Shown: in pieces, positions 1 through 7,360 of the stretch
Layout of the letters: every line of letters starts with the position of its first letter
How positions within the stretch are numbered: the stretch's first letter is position 1
Origin: an archaeon
GTDB taxonomy: Archaea > Iainarchaeota > Iainarchaeia > Iainarchaeales > CSSED10-239
DNA length: 31,695 nucleotides
Direction of reading: 5' to 3'
Assembly: GCA_023230325.1 (NCBI GenBank)
Contig: JALNXN010000009.1
Coordinates: 1-31,695 of the forward strand
The notes under the pieces: model-generated
What the model saw: only the letters and a program-made list of their open reading frames with translations
The model's database searches: none
What the model was told of the DNA's origin: nothing
Translations under genes and position numbers: made by a program

Positions 1-1172
1 AATTCTATTGAATCTCCAATTCTTAATGAGTCATCATTTGTGTACCTTTGAGATGTATCATCTGTAGTTAAAGAAAAGCCAGTTAATATTGTACTCCCAT
101 TTTTATCGTTTATGTTAGTTCCATAAAATTTAGCTTTCCATAACTTATCGTCTATGTTAGGGAAATCATTTACTTTAGAACCATCTTTTATTTCTAATGT
201 ACCAGAAGATCCTGCAATTATTTTAACCATAGTTGCATAAACAGTATCAACATCAATACTTGCGGTTAAAAAACTATCAAATATTTTTGTATCTCCAGTT
301 TTATACACCTCAGTTGCAACAGGATTACCTGTTGAATCAATTAAATTCATTTCAACTTGATATCTCTTTTCTGTAGCACCAGTATCTAAAATATTTACAA
401 CTTCTATTGTATAGTCATCAGCTTCAAATGTTGCTCCAGGAGCATAGGTTTGGGTAGCTAAATTTTGAATTAATTTTAGTGTTGTACCATCAAAAGAATC
501 TACAGTATAGTTCTTTCCCATAACCTCAAATTTAAGTCTTGGACTTGCAGAAGAATCTTTGTATGTACCAAAAATACCTTCGTCTAAATCAACTGTGTAA
601 GTTATAGCACCTTTATCAATTGATGCCACTAAATCTTTAACGTTTTTATTTTTGTTGAAGTAAACATTAGCCTGTACAGCTAAAGAATCTGAAATTGTTA
701 AAGTACTTGCACCTGCAAACTCAGAATCAGCAGAAGTATCTACTTTGTACATCATAGAATAATCTGATTCATCGATTACCTTTGATGTAATGCTCATATC
801 ATTAATTTCGTATCCATCTGATAAATAACCGTCTCCTGTTACTGTTGCTCCAGCTTCTGTACCAACAGTTACTACTACATTATTGAATGTGTAACTACCT
901 GTTCCAGCTTCTTCTGCTGACATGTAAGCTTTCTTACCGATTGCAGCAGCAATGTTACCAGCCCAAACTACATCAATAGTTTGACCCATTGAACCCACAA
1001 CAATGTTGTATGCAGGAACACCGCTTGTGAATAATTGATCCTTTGTTAATTCATTGAAAGAACCAAAGTCGTCACCGTTTACATTTGCAGCTACAACTGA
1101 ACCTGCTAAAAGAGCAGAAACACCCAGAGCAGCAGCACCTGCTACGATTTTCTTCATATTTATATTTTTCAT
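1..1172 (-). CDS. S-layer-like secreted surface protein, N-terminal part (gene runs off the window)
   Basis: About 390 codons are open from the start at 1172 to the window edge, so the C-terminus is missing. The first ~29 residues form a Sec signal peptide: Lys-rich start, Ala/Leu/Val core, and a VVA-A cleavage site. The mature start carries a YNIVVGSMGQTIDVVWAGNI segment followed by AAAIG, which resembles the N-terminal domain of archaeal S-layer proteins. The rest is Thr/Ser/Asp-rich, beta-strand-like and nearly Cys-free, as expected of a surface protein. The start at 1172 is chosen because AAGGTG (complement of 1181-1186) lies 8 nt upstream. A second in-frame ATG at 1157 has no such site. 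Codon use looks less AT-driven than the neighbours, fitting high expression. S-layer function is inferred from the N-terminal domain and composition; another secreted adhesin is possible. Confidence 0.75.
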   Translation of the reverse strand, partial: MKNINMKKIVAGAAALGVSALLAGSVVAANVNGDDFGSFNELTKDQLFTSGVPAYNIVVGSMGQTIDVVWAGNIAAAIGKKAYMSAEEAGTGSYTFNNVVVTVGTEAGATVTGDGYLSDGYEINDMSITSKVIDESDYSMMYKVDTSADSEFAGASTLTISDSLAVQANVYFNKNKNVKDLVASIDKGAITYTVDLDEGIFGTYKDSSASPRLKFEVMGKNYTVDSFDGTTLKLIQNLATQTYAPGATFEADDYTIEVVNILDTGATEKRYQVEMNLIDSTGNPVATEVYKTGDTKIFDSFLTASIDVDTVYATMVKIIAGSSGTLEIKDGSKVNDFPNIDDKLWKAKFYGTNINDKNGSTILTGFSLTTDDTSQRYTNDDSLRIGDSIE

Positions 1173-1371
1173 ATTTTTTTCACCTTTTTGGTTTTGTTTT
1201 TTTATTAAGACTGAATCTGATTTTTTATTTCAAAAAAAATAAACTTGAAACCAACAGACCCAAACTAATAACACAGCCATTTACAACTATGCTACCGTAT
1301 GATATTGAAGGACAAATTCATTTAAAAAGCTTTCTTTTTTGGAAAATAGACGATATGTTTATAAAGGAATA

Positions 1372-1431
1372 AGATGTGAAATCTTGCTTTTTTATTACCT
1401 TAGAAAAGCTAAGATTTTTCCTTTCATATCT
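1372..1431. repeat. Inverted-repeat (possible RNA structure) in the S-layer leader
   Basis: AGATGTGAAA (1372-1381) is complementary at 9 of 10 positions to TTTCATATCT (1422-1431). Inside it AATCTT (1380-1385) can pair with AAGATT (1411-1416), and CTTAG (1399-1403) with CTAAG (1409-1413). The last two pairings compete. If transcription starts upstream at ~1570-1615, this would be a folded element in the 5' leader of the S-layer mRNA. A DNA operator is the alternative. Confidence 0.35.
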
Positions 1432-1497
1432 GTTTACCTTTAGTCATCTATTAACCTACAAGTAACCTTCCCTTTGATATTGCCTTCATTCTCTCTT

Positions 1498-1548
1498 TTT
1501 CTTACTTTGTCTTCTTACTGTGTCGTTCTTTTTTCTTACTGTGTTGTT
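1498..1548. repeat. Short imperfect direct repeats (TTCTTACTGTGT type)
   Basis: TTCTTACTGTGTCGTT (1512-1527) and TTCTTACTGTGTTGTT (1533-1548) differ at one base and are spaced 21 bp apart, two helical turns. A weaker copy, TTTCTTACTTTGTC, starts at 1498. They lie upstream of the S-layer-like gene and could be protein-binding sites, but they may also be chance in a T-rich region. Confidence 0.35.
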
Positions 1549-1745
1549 TTCTTTATTTTTACTTTTGTTATATCTATATTATCAATATATAATATATGTT
1601 GAAATATTTTTAAATATAAGTTTCTGCATTTTTAGATATAACCTTTTGTTTCTTATGGTAATAGTTAAGAAAAAAAGTGTATTTAACTCTAATCATAACA
1701 ATTAGAACTTTCTTATTTGTTTTTTAATATTTTAAATTTACAAGA

Positions 1746-1782
1746 AAATTAAAAGGAGAAAAGAGAAAAAAAAGGGAAAAAA
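1746..1782 (-). terminator. Pyrimidine-rich terminator after the winged-helix gene
   Basis: Directly after the stop codon at 1783, the minus strand reads a nearly pure T/C tract with T runs up to 8. This is the typical T-rich intrinsic terminator of archaea. No strong hairpin is needed or seen. Confidence 0.5.
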
Positions 1783-2457
1783 TTATCTCTTTGTAAACAT
1801 AGCTTTTAGTTTTTCATTTTCTTCCTTTAACTTATAGATCATGTCTGCATAACCATGAGTCATGTCTATTATAGTAAAAAGACTTTCTTGAAGGTCAGAG
1901 ATTGGTAAACTTAACTTCTCTGGTTTAATAACATCTATTGAAGTTACACCATAATAATAAACCAATTGTAGTAGTGAAGCAAAAGTTGGACAGGAAATCT
2001 CTGCATCAATGTATGTTGAAAAAAGATCATCGTGGACAACTACCTCTGCTAGGTTAGACTCATAAACCACTAACTGTGGATTTTCTTTTAGGTTTTTTAG
2101 AATGGTTGACATTGCAATTTCTAGCCTTTCTTTATCATTTGATTTTGATTCAATTATTACACTTACTCTTATCTTGTTGTTGTCTGCATTTTGAGTATTA
2201 CTTCTTACAGATAGTTTTTCTTTTATTTCTTCTGCTAAAAAATATTTTACAGGAAAACCTTCTTTTTTTATTAATTTTAAAACTAACATATTTCTTAAAG
2301 CATTTGAGATTTCTTCATAACTTGCATTAGGTATTTGTTTTTTTATTTCTTCTTCTGTTAAAGATTCTGCTGCATATATCTTTTTTGCAATCTCTTGTCT
2401 TAACTCTACTAGTGCTTTTAGTCTTTTATATTCTTGCTCTTTATATGTTTCTTCCAT
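1783..2457 (-). CDS. Winged-helix DNA-binding protein of unknown target
   Basis: 224 residues. Residues ~5-75 look like a winged helix-turn-helix: helix, an IKKQIPNASYEEISNALRNM recognition region, then LKLIKKEGFPVKYFL as the wing. Residues ~95-200 form a mixed alpha/beta domain that I cannot assign. The last ~25 residues (YKLKEENEKLKAMF) look like a short coiled coil, suggesting a dimer. A transcriptional regulator is the likely role, by analogy with TrmB/ArsR-like two-part proteins, but the ligand is unknown. The start at 2457 sits ~50 nt behind a TATA element at 2507-2515. It is divergent from the BofA-like gene and upstream of the S-layer gene, so either could be a target. Family not recognised beyond the wHTH. 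Confidence 0.6.
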   Translation of the reverse strand: MEETYKEQEYKRLKALVELRQEIAKKIYAAESLTEEEIKKQIPNASYEEISNALRNMLVLKLIKKEGFPVKYFLAEEIKEKLSVRSNTQNADNNKIRVSVIIESKSNDKERLEIAMSTILKNLKENPQLVVYESNLAEVVVHDDLFSTYIDAEISCPTFASLLQLVYYYGVTSIDVIKPEKLSLPISDLQESLFTIIDMTHGYADMIYKLKEENEKLKAMFTKR

Positions 2458-2506
2458 AACTAATCATTTTTTTGTTCTTTTTAATAAATATTATATACTA
2501 AGAAAA

Positions 2507-2515
2507 ATATATAAA
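2507..2515 (-). promoter_or_regulatory. TATA box for the winged-helix gene
   Basis: The minus strand reads TTTATATAT here, within CTTTTATATATTTTTC, predicting transcription start near 2485 and a leader of ~25-30 nt. The motif TTTGTTCTTTTT occurs on the plus strand on both sides (2471-2482 and 2524-2535), which could be an autoregulatory pair. Confidence 0.5.
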
Positions 2516-2621
2516 AGAAAGGTTTTGTTCTTTTTTTAAATGAGAAGCGATTTACTAAGAAACAAAGTGATCTTGTTCTTAAAAAGTTAACCTCTAAAAC
2601 AAAAATTTTACTATTTAGAAA

Positions 2622-2631
2622 AAAATATAAA
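2622..2631 (+). promoter_or_regulatory. TATA box for the BofA-like gene
   Basis: AAAATATAAAC-type element upstream of 2710, predicting a leader of ~55 nt. The leader carries a strong GGAGG ribosome-binding site at 2697-2701. Confidence 0.45.
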
Positions 2632-2709
2632 CTATTTGGGACAATATTATATGTTAGTTAGACTATATTTACAGAAACTAAAAAATAAAGTAAAAAGGAG
2701 GCGAGATGT

Positions 2710-2997
2710 ATGTTTAATTACTTATTATTAGCAACAACAGAAACTGCCACAAAAACTTTATTTAACAAACCAATAGTGTTATTATATGCCTTAATATTAA
2801 TAGTTATTACAGTTATTATTATTAAGTTTTTCAAAAATATAATAGTAAATAGTATTATTGGAGTAGTTGGGCTGTTTATTACTAATTTTATATTTGGTTT
2901 AAAATTACCTTTTGTTGTTACTCTTATTGTCACAGCAATTCTTGGACCAGCAGGTTTAGGTATTATGCTTGTGTTAAGGTTTTTTGGACTTGTGTAA
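2710..2997 (+). CDS. BofA-family integral membrane protein
   Basis: 95 residues with three hydrophobic segments (~22-40, ~45-63, ~66-93). The second half, with a NSIIGVVGLFITNFIFG stretch, then LPF, then ILGPAGLGIMLVLRF, matches the pattern of the BofA family (PF07441): N-x-I-x-G, L-x-x-N, small residues, G-x-x-G-x-x-L-x-x-x-L. In Bacillus, BofA holds the intramembrane protease SpoIVFB inactive. Archaeal members are common, but their partner is unknown and no site-2 protease is encoded here. The start is set by GGAGG eight bases before the ATG, one of the strongest ribosome-binding sites in the window. It diverges from the winged-helix gene. A role in controlling a membrane protease is inference. 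Confidence 0.7.
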   Translation: MFNYLLLATTETATKTLFNKPIVLLYALILIVITVIIIKFFKNIIVNSIIGVVGLFITNFIFGLKLPFVVTLIVTAILGPAGLGIMLVLRFFGLV

Positions 2998-3208
2998 AAG
3001 AAACACCAACAATTTCTTTTTTTCATTTTTTAAAATTAAACTTTCTTGATAAAGAAATTTCTTATTAGAAACATTATGACAAAATTATTATTAATAGTTT
3101 ATATGAGAATTAGAAATAACAAATATTATTTTTTAAATATATCATGTCTATGATATTCTAAATATAATTTTCTTCTTTTTCTTTAAATCTAAAACACACA
3201 CCTACACT

Positions 3209-3219
3209 TTTTATATATT
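3209..3219 (+). promoter_or_regulatory. TATA box giving a leaderless endoQ transcript
   Basis: TTTTTATATAT is centred ~26 bp upstream of the ATG at 3240 and no ribosome-binding site lies between them. Archaeal transcription starts ~25 bp after the TATA centre, so the mRNA should begin at the start codon. Confidence 0.55.
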
Positions 3220-3239
3220 TTCTTTAATAAATTAATTAT

Positions 3240-4520
3240 ATGCAAAAATATAATTTAGATCTACATTATCATTCACCATATGCTGCTGCCTGCTCTAAAA
3301 ACATAAGCATCTCTCTACTTTCTAAAGAAGCAAAGTTAAAAGGACTTAACCTAATTACAACTGCTGACTCTTTACATCCAATTTGGAAAAAACATATTAA
3401 AGAAAACATTATTGAAAAAGATGAATGCTTAATCTTTAAAGAAGACAAAAACAATTTAGAAAAAACAAACTTTTTACTTGGTGTAGAGGTAGAAAGTGCA
3501 AAAAGAGTACACCATCTATTATACTTTAGAAACTTACAACATCTTGACACCTTTAAAAAAGAAATAAACAAATACTCTCAAGACATGGAAAAATACGGAG
3601 GAGGAAGACCTAGACTATCGTTAACTCCACAAGAACTTCTTGATATCTGTGTTGATTATCAAGTGCCTTTAGGTCCAGCACATGTCTTTACACCTTACTT
3701 TGGAGTCTTTGCACATTACTCTTCTCTAAAAGAAGCCTATGGTAAAAATTGGAAAAAAATTAAATTTTTAGAACTTGGGCTTTCTGCAGACACACAAACA
3801 GCAAACATTATTCCTGACCTTAAAGAGGTTAAGTTTTTCTCATTTTCTGATTCTCATTCACCTTATAGCTACAGAATTGGAAGAGAGTATGTTTGTGCAG
3901 ATTTAAAAAAACCAAACTATGATTCTTTCTTAGACTTACTAAATAATAAGAAAGGAAACAAAATACTTTATAATGTTGGATATAATCCTTTGGAAGGAAA
4001 ATATAATAAAAGTGCTTGTAAGACTTGTAAACAACTTTATAGCTTAGAACAAGCAACAGTAAACAACTGGAGATGTATAAAATGTAAAGGTGTTGTTAAG
4101 AAAGGAGTTGGAGATAGAGCAAAAGAGATAGCAATATTACAAGGTAATAAAAAATTATTAGAGGTTACTAAAAGACCTAACTATAAATATCTAATACCAC
4201 TTGCACAAATTATACAGATCGCAATTAAGCAAAAAAATATTCAACATAAGTCTGTTTTAGAAATATATAATCAATTTATAGAACAGCACACAGAGATAGA
4301 TATTATGTTAAATGTCTGTGAAGAAAAACTAAACAAAATAAATGAAAATATCGCAAGATATATTATAGCTTTTAGAAATGATCTTGTTGTCTTTAGACCT
4401 GGTGGAGCAGGACATTATGGAGTTCCATATATAACTTTTTCAAAAAAAGAAAAAGAAGAAAAACAAAAAGAAATAGATAAAGAAACAGAAATTGATTTGG
4501 TGCAAAAAACCTTATTTTAA
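3240..4520 (+). CDS. Endonuclease Q-like PHP-domain DNA repair nuclease
   Basis: 426 residues, the size of the TIGR00375/EndoQ family. Known EndoQ nicks DNA 5' of deaminated bases (uracil, hypoxanthine, xanthine) and abasic sites. The PHP metal site is visible as DLHYH (H9, H11), GVEVES (E83/E85), H91-H92, H148 (PAHVF) and SDSHSP (D204, H206). A four-cysteine zinc module follows (C260/C263, C279/C282), then a helical region with GDRAKEIA and GGAGHYGVPY, motifs also kept in the family. The tail is Lys/Glu-rich and ends in QKTLF, reminiscent of a PCNA-binding (PIP) box. Thermococcal EndoQ is known to be stimulated by PCNA. Single gene with its own promoter, convergent with PRPP synthetase. The family call is firm; activity and PCNA binding are inferred. 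Confidence 0.85.
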   Translation: MQKYNLDLHYHSPYAAACSKNISISLLSKEAKLKGLNLITTADSLHPIWKKHIKENIIEKDECLIFKEDKNNLEKTNFLLGVEVESAKRVHHLLYFRNLQHLDTFKKEINKYSQDMEKYGGGRPRLSLTPQELLDICVDYQVPLGPAHVFTPYFGVFAHYSSLKEAYGKNWKKIKFLELGLSADTQTANIIPDLKEVKFFSFSDSHSPYSYRIGREYVCADLKKPNYDSFLDLLNNKKGNKILYNVGYNPLEGKYNKSACKTCKQLYSLEQATVNNWRCIKCKGVVKKGVGDRAKEIAILQGNKKLLEVTKRPNYKYLIPLAQIIQIAIKQKNIQHKSVLEIYNQFIEQHTEIDIMLNVCEEKLNKINENIARYIIAFRNDLVVFRPGGAGHYGVPYITFSKKEKEEKQKEIDKETEIDLVQKTLF

Positions 4521-4531
4521 TTTTAAAGAAT

Positions 4532-4568
4532 GTTATTAATTTTTATTTTAAAAGATTTATTTAAATCT
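4532..4568. terminator. T-rich stretch and small dyad between convergent endoQ and prs
   Basis: After the endoQ stop the plus strand has a T-rich run (4532-4550), followed by the perfect dyad AGATTTA-TT-TAAATCT (4553-4568). Lying between two convergent genes, it may end transcription from either side. Confidence 0.4.
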
Positions 4569-4633
4569 AATTAAACTTATGTTCTAAACATCTTAATTTT
4601 ATTTCTTTTAACCACAATTTCTTTTCTCCACAT

Positions 4634-5665
4634 TTAATTAGATTTTACTTCTTTTAGTAAACTACTTATAGATTTAGAAGTGTGCATATTAAAGATTACT
4701 TTAGCAAAATAATCTTCTACAGAAATTTGTAGATACCAAAGATTTTTGTCTAAAAAATCTTGAGACTTGTACACAGCATTTGTTCCTATCAACTTAGTTA
4801 GTTGTTTGTTTTCAAACAACTCTTGCATTCTTTCTACTGCCTTTCCATTTAAGAAAGGTAAAGAGCATGCACAATAAATTTTGTTTGCACCTTTTTCTTT
4901 TAATAACTTTATAGCATTGTACATAGTTCCTGCAGTGTCAATCATATCATCTACTAACAAAACATCTTTTTTGTCAACAGAACCAATTATTTCCATTTTT
5001 TCAATAGCATCTATTTTTGTGTAACTTCTTTCCTTGTAGATTGTAATTAATCCAACATTTAGTTTAGAAGCAAACAGTTCAGCTCTCTTTATCCCACCTA
5101 GATCAGGAGAACTTATAACTAGGTTAGAGGTGTCTATGTTTTTTATAAAATATGTGATTAGGTCTCTAAAGCCTTTTAGATTTTCAACAACACATTTATC
5201 AAAGAAACCAACAATTGCTGGGTTATGTATGTCAAGAGTCATTATTGTGTTAACTCCTAAAATCTCCATCTCCTTTGCAAACATCTTAGCAGTAATACCC
5301 TCTCTGTTAAATGACTTGTCTTGTCTTGCATAAGGAAATGTTGGTAACACTACATTTATTCTTGATGCATCTGAAATTCTTGCAGAGTTAATTAATGTTT
5401 TTAAAGCTAAAACATTATCGTTAACAGAATAACCATTATTTAAATTTGAAACATCTTGAATAATGTAAACATCCTTTCCTCTTATTGATTCTAAAACATT
5501 TGATTTTATTTCTGTGTTAATAAACATCTGTTCTTCTGTTTTTGTAATTGCAATTTCAGGTTCACCATTCTGCTTTAAAAAAGAATTTAAATAAGGTATT
5601 AATTTTTCTGCAAAAAACAGACCAGATTTACAAGCCATAACACTTATTCCTACACCATATGTCAT
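4634..5665 (-). CDS. prs: Ribose-phosphate pyrophosphokinase (PRPP synthetase)
   Basis: Makes PRPP from ribose 5-phosphate and ATP for nucleotide, histidine and other syntheses. Visible family motifs are LPTFPYARQDK (~107-117) with REGITAK after it, the TLDIHNPAI metal/ATP region (H147), SPDLGGIKRAELFA (~186-199), ERSYTKID (the flexible catalytic loop, ~212-219) and the PRPP-binding loop DVLLVDDMIDTAGT (~234-247). At 343 residues it is longer than most (285-320), mainly from an extended C-terminal part after residue 270. The usual FxDGE-type ATP segment near residue 40-50 is weakly conserved (FINTEIK). It lies 62 bp downstream of rtcB on the same strand with a weak GGGA-like ribosome site, so it may share the rtcB transcript. 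Confidence 0.88.
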   Translation of the reverse strand: MTYGVGISVMACKSGLFFAEKLIPYLNSFLKQNGEPEIAITKTEEQMFINTEIKSNVLESIRGKDVYIIQDVSNLNNGYSVNDNVLALKTLINSARISDASRINVVLPTFPYARQDKSFNREGITAKMFAKEMEILGVNTIMTLDIHNPAIVGFFDKCVVENLKGFRDLITYFIKNIDTSNLVISSPDLGGIKRAELFASKLNVGLITIYKERSYTKIDAIEKMEIIGSVDKKDVLLVDDMIDTAGTMYNAIKLLKEKGANKIYCACSLPFLNGKAVERMQELFENKQLTKLIGTNAVYKSQDFLDKNLWYLQISVEDYFAKVIFNMHTSKSISSLLKEVKSN

Positions 5666-5727
5666 AATAATTACTTCCCTTTTTTTTCTTCTTTCCTTTT
5701 CTTCGTTTACAATTCTACAATTCTATT

Positions 5728-7104
5728 TTAACCAGTCAGAACTATAACTGGTATAAATCTTATAACTTTTTTTACTAATTTATTTTTTTCCATAATCTCA
5801 AGAACTTCTTTTGAAGGCTTATAAGCTAAAGGTTGTTCTTCTCTCATTAAATTCTGAGATCTTCCAGCAAGAATAATATTTTCTTTTTCCATCAATTTCT
5901 CTAATTTTTCAAAAGACATCTTTTCTTTAGCCACTATTCTGTTTAATTTTCTACCAGAGCCATGAGCTACAGAATAGAAAGTTTTTTTCACACCCTTGTC
6001 AGGAACTAAGACATAACTATAATCAAGCATAGAGCCTGGAAGAAGAACAGGAAAGCCAGTCTCCTTAAAAGGAGAGGTTTTTTTTAAATCTTCTTTTAGA
6101 AAGACACGAGAAGCTCCTTTTCTATGTACTAAATGTTCTTTGTTGTTGACCTTTTCAAGAGTAGCAAGATTATGTGAGTTATCACAAAGTAATTGAAAGC
6201 TTAATTTTTGTCCAAGATTTAATGTAGATTTGAAAACTTCTTCAATTTGCTTAGATAACACACTCCTATTTACAAAAGCATAATTTGCACAAGCTAACAT
6301 CGACCTATAATAGTTGTTACCTTTCTTTGAATCTAATTGTAAATAACTAATAACATCTTTATTTTCTGATCTGTTCTTCTTATTATAATCTGTTGCAACT
6401 TGATGACCCAAACCTCTTGAACCAGAATGTAAAAATATACAGATTTGTGATTTTTTTAAACCAAATTTTTTACTTAGACTTTTGTTAAAGACATCAGTAA
6501 CCTCAACTATATCTATAAAATGATTACCTTGACCTAAAGTTCCAACTTGTGTTTGTGCTCTAGTCATTGCAGTTTTTGAAATACCTTTATAATCTGCATA
6601 TTTAAAAACACCATTATAGTTTATATATTTTTTATCTTTCTTTAAACAATAGTTATTCTTAATTGCCCAATCAACCCCAGTTAATAAAATTTCATTTAAA
6701 TCATTTTTTGTAATTTTTATACCTTTATCTGATAACCCCAGACCCAATTGTTTTAGGTTGTTTGCTAATTTTTGTAAAGTTGTTTTATCTAGGTCTTTTT
6801 TATATAAGTTAGTTTTAATTAATCTAACTCCACAATTGATGTCATAACCAACAGCTTCAAAACTAATAATTGCATTTTCTTTTAAAGTTGCAAAAACAGA
6901 CCCAATTGGAACACCAAAGCCAGGATGGATATCTGGTAAAGCTATGATTGGAGAAATGATGTTTGGTAGTAAAGAAATATTTTCTAATTGTTTAAAAGCA
7001 GATTTTGGAATTTTTAAAAATAGTTTTTTAGAACAAATTATTTTTATTTCCTTTCCATTTTTAGAAGCAAAATAATGATTTTCTTTTAAAATATACTTAA
7101 CCAT
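5728..7104 (-). CDS. rtcB: RNA-splicing ligase RtcB
   Basis: GTP- and Mn-dependent ligase joining 2',3'-cyclic phosphate (3'-phosphate) and 5'-OH RNA ends, used to seal tRNA halves after intron removal in archaea. Full length at 458 residues with all active-site elements: PDIHPGFGVPIGS, GYDINCGVR (D88, C91 metal ligands), GTLGQGNHFIDI (H195), HSGSRGLGH (H226, H234), NSHN (H311), HRKGA, LPGSM and SVAHGSGR, whose H381 is the predicted guanylylated histidine. The C-terminus ends PVIVLTG, close to the usual PxGxxKG ending but with Thr for Lys. A weak TATA-like TTTTTAATATG lies ~26 bp before the ATG, so the mRNA may be leaderless. No intein is present. Confidence 0.95.
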   Translation of the reverse strand: MVKYILKENHYFASKNGKEIKIICSKKLFLKIPKSAFKQLENISLLPNIISPIIALPDIHPGFGVPIGSVFATLKENAIISFEAVGYDINCGVRLIKTNLYKKDLDKTTLQKLANNLKQLGLGLSDKGIKITKNDLNEILLTGVDWAIKNNYCLKKDKKYINYNGVFKYADYKGISKTAMTRAQTQVGTLGQGNHFIDIVEVTDVFNKSLSKKFGLKKSQICIFLHSGSRGLGHQVATDYNKKNRSENKDVISYLQLDSKKGNNYYRSMLACANYAFVNRSVLSKQIEEVFKSTLNLGQKLSFQLLCDNSHNLATLEKVNNKEHLVHRKGASRVFLKEDLKKTSPFKETGFPVLLPGSMLDYSYVLVPDKGVKKTFYSVAHGSGRKLNRIVAKEKMSFEKLEKLMEKENIILAGRSQNLMREEQPLAYKPSKEVLEIMEKNKLVKKVIRFIPVIVLTG

Positions 7105-7360
7105 AAATATATAATAATTGCAAACATATTAAAAAGAAAAGGTAAGTTGTTTATTGGCTATTAACAATTAGAATAATTTTTTTTAAAGTTAAATAAAAAT
7201 AATTACTTTTTTACACACCTATTTAAAAGATGGCAATTACTATTTCTTTATAAAAAAACTAAGACCTCAAATTAATTTATATATGTTTCTATTAATCTTA
7301 TAAATATAGAATGTATAAAGAATAATAAGAAAAAAATAATCTTTTTTAGAGGAAAAGAAA
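7105..7360. promoter_or_regulatory. Divergent promoter region, rtcB / SpoIIM-family gene
   Basis: 256 bp, AT-rich. On the plus strand ATTTATATATG (~7273-7283) is a good TATA box for the gene at 7361, giving a ~50 nt leader with AGAGG at 7348-7352. A second TATA-like TTATAAATATAG lies near 7299-7310. The rtcB promoter is near 7125-7134 on the minus strand. No RNA gene is visible. Confidence 0.5.

Larger units (their letters stand above)
1173..1782. promoter_or_regulatory. Non-coding leader/promoter region of the S-layer-like gene
   Basis: About 600 bp without a convincing gene. On the minus strand it holds several TATA-like stretches, near 1358-1366 and in the AT-rich block 1570-1615, any of which could start the S-layer transcript with a leader of roughly 160-400 nt. 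Between them is a dyad-rich segment (1372-1431). The part next to 1182-1240 is A/T homopolymeric. No tRNA-like sequence was seen. The exact start of transcription cannot be fixed from sequence. Confidence 0.5.

Noticed and set aside
1520..1705. Open frame for a 61-residue Phe/Leu-rich peptide on the plus strand
   Set aside because: It starts at GTG with no ribosome site, composition is just the T-rich DNA, and it lies in the S-layer leader region. No domain or conserved pattern.
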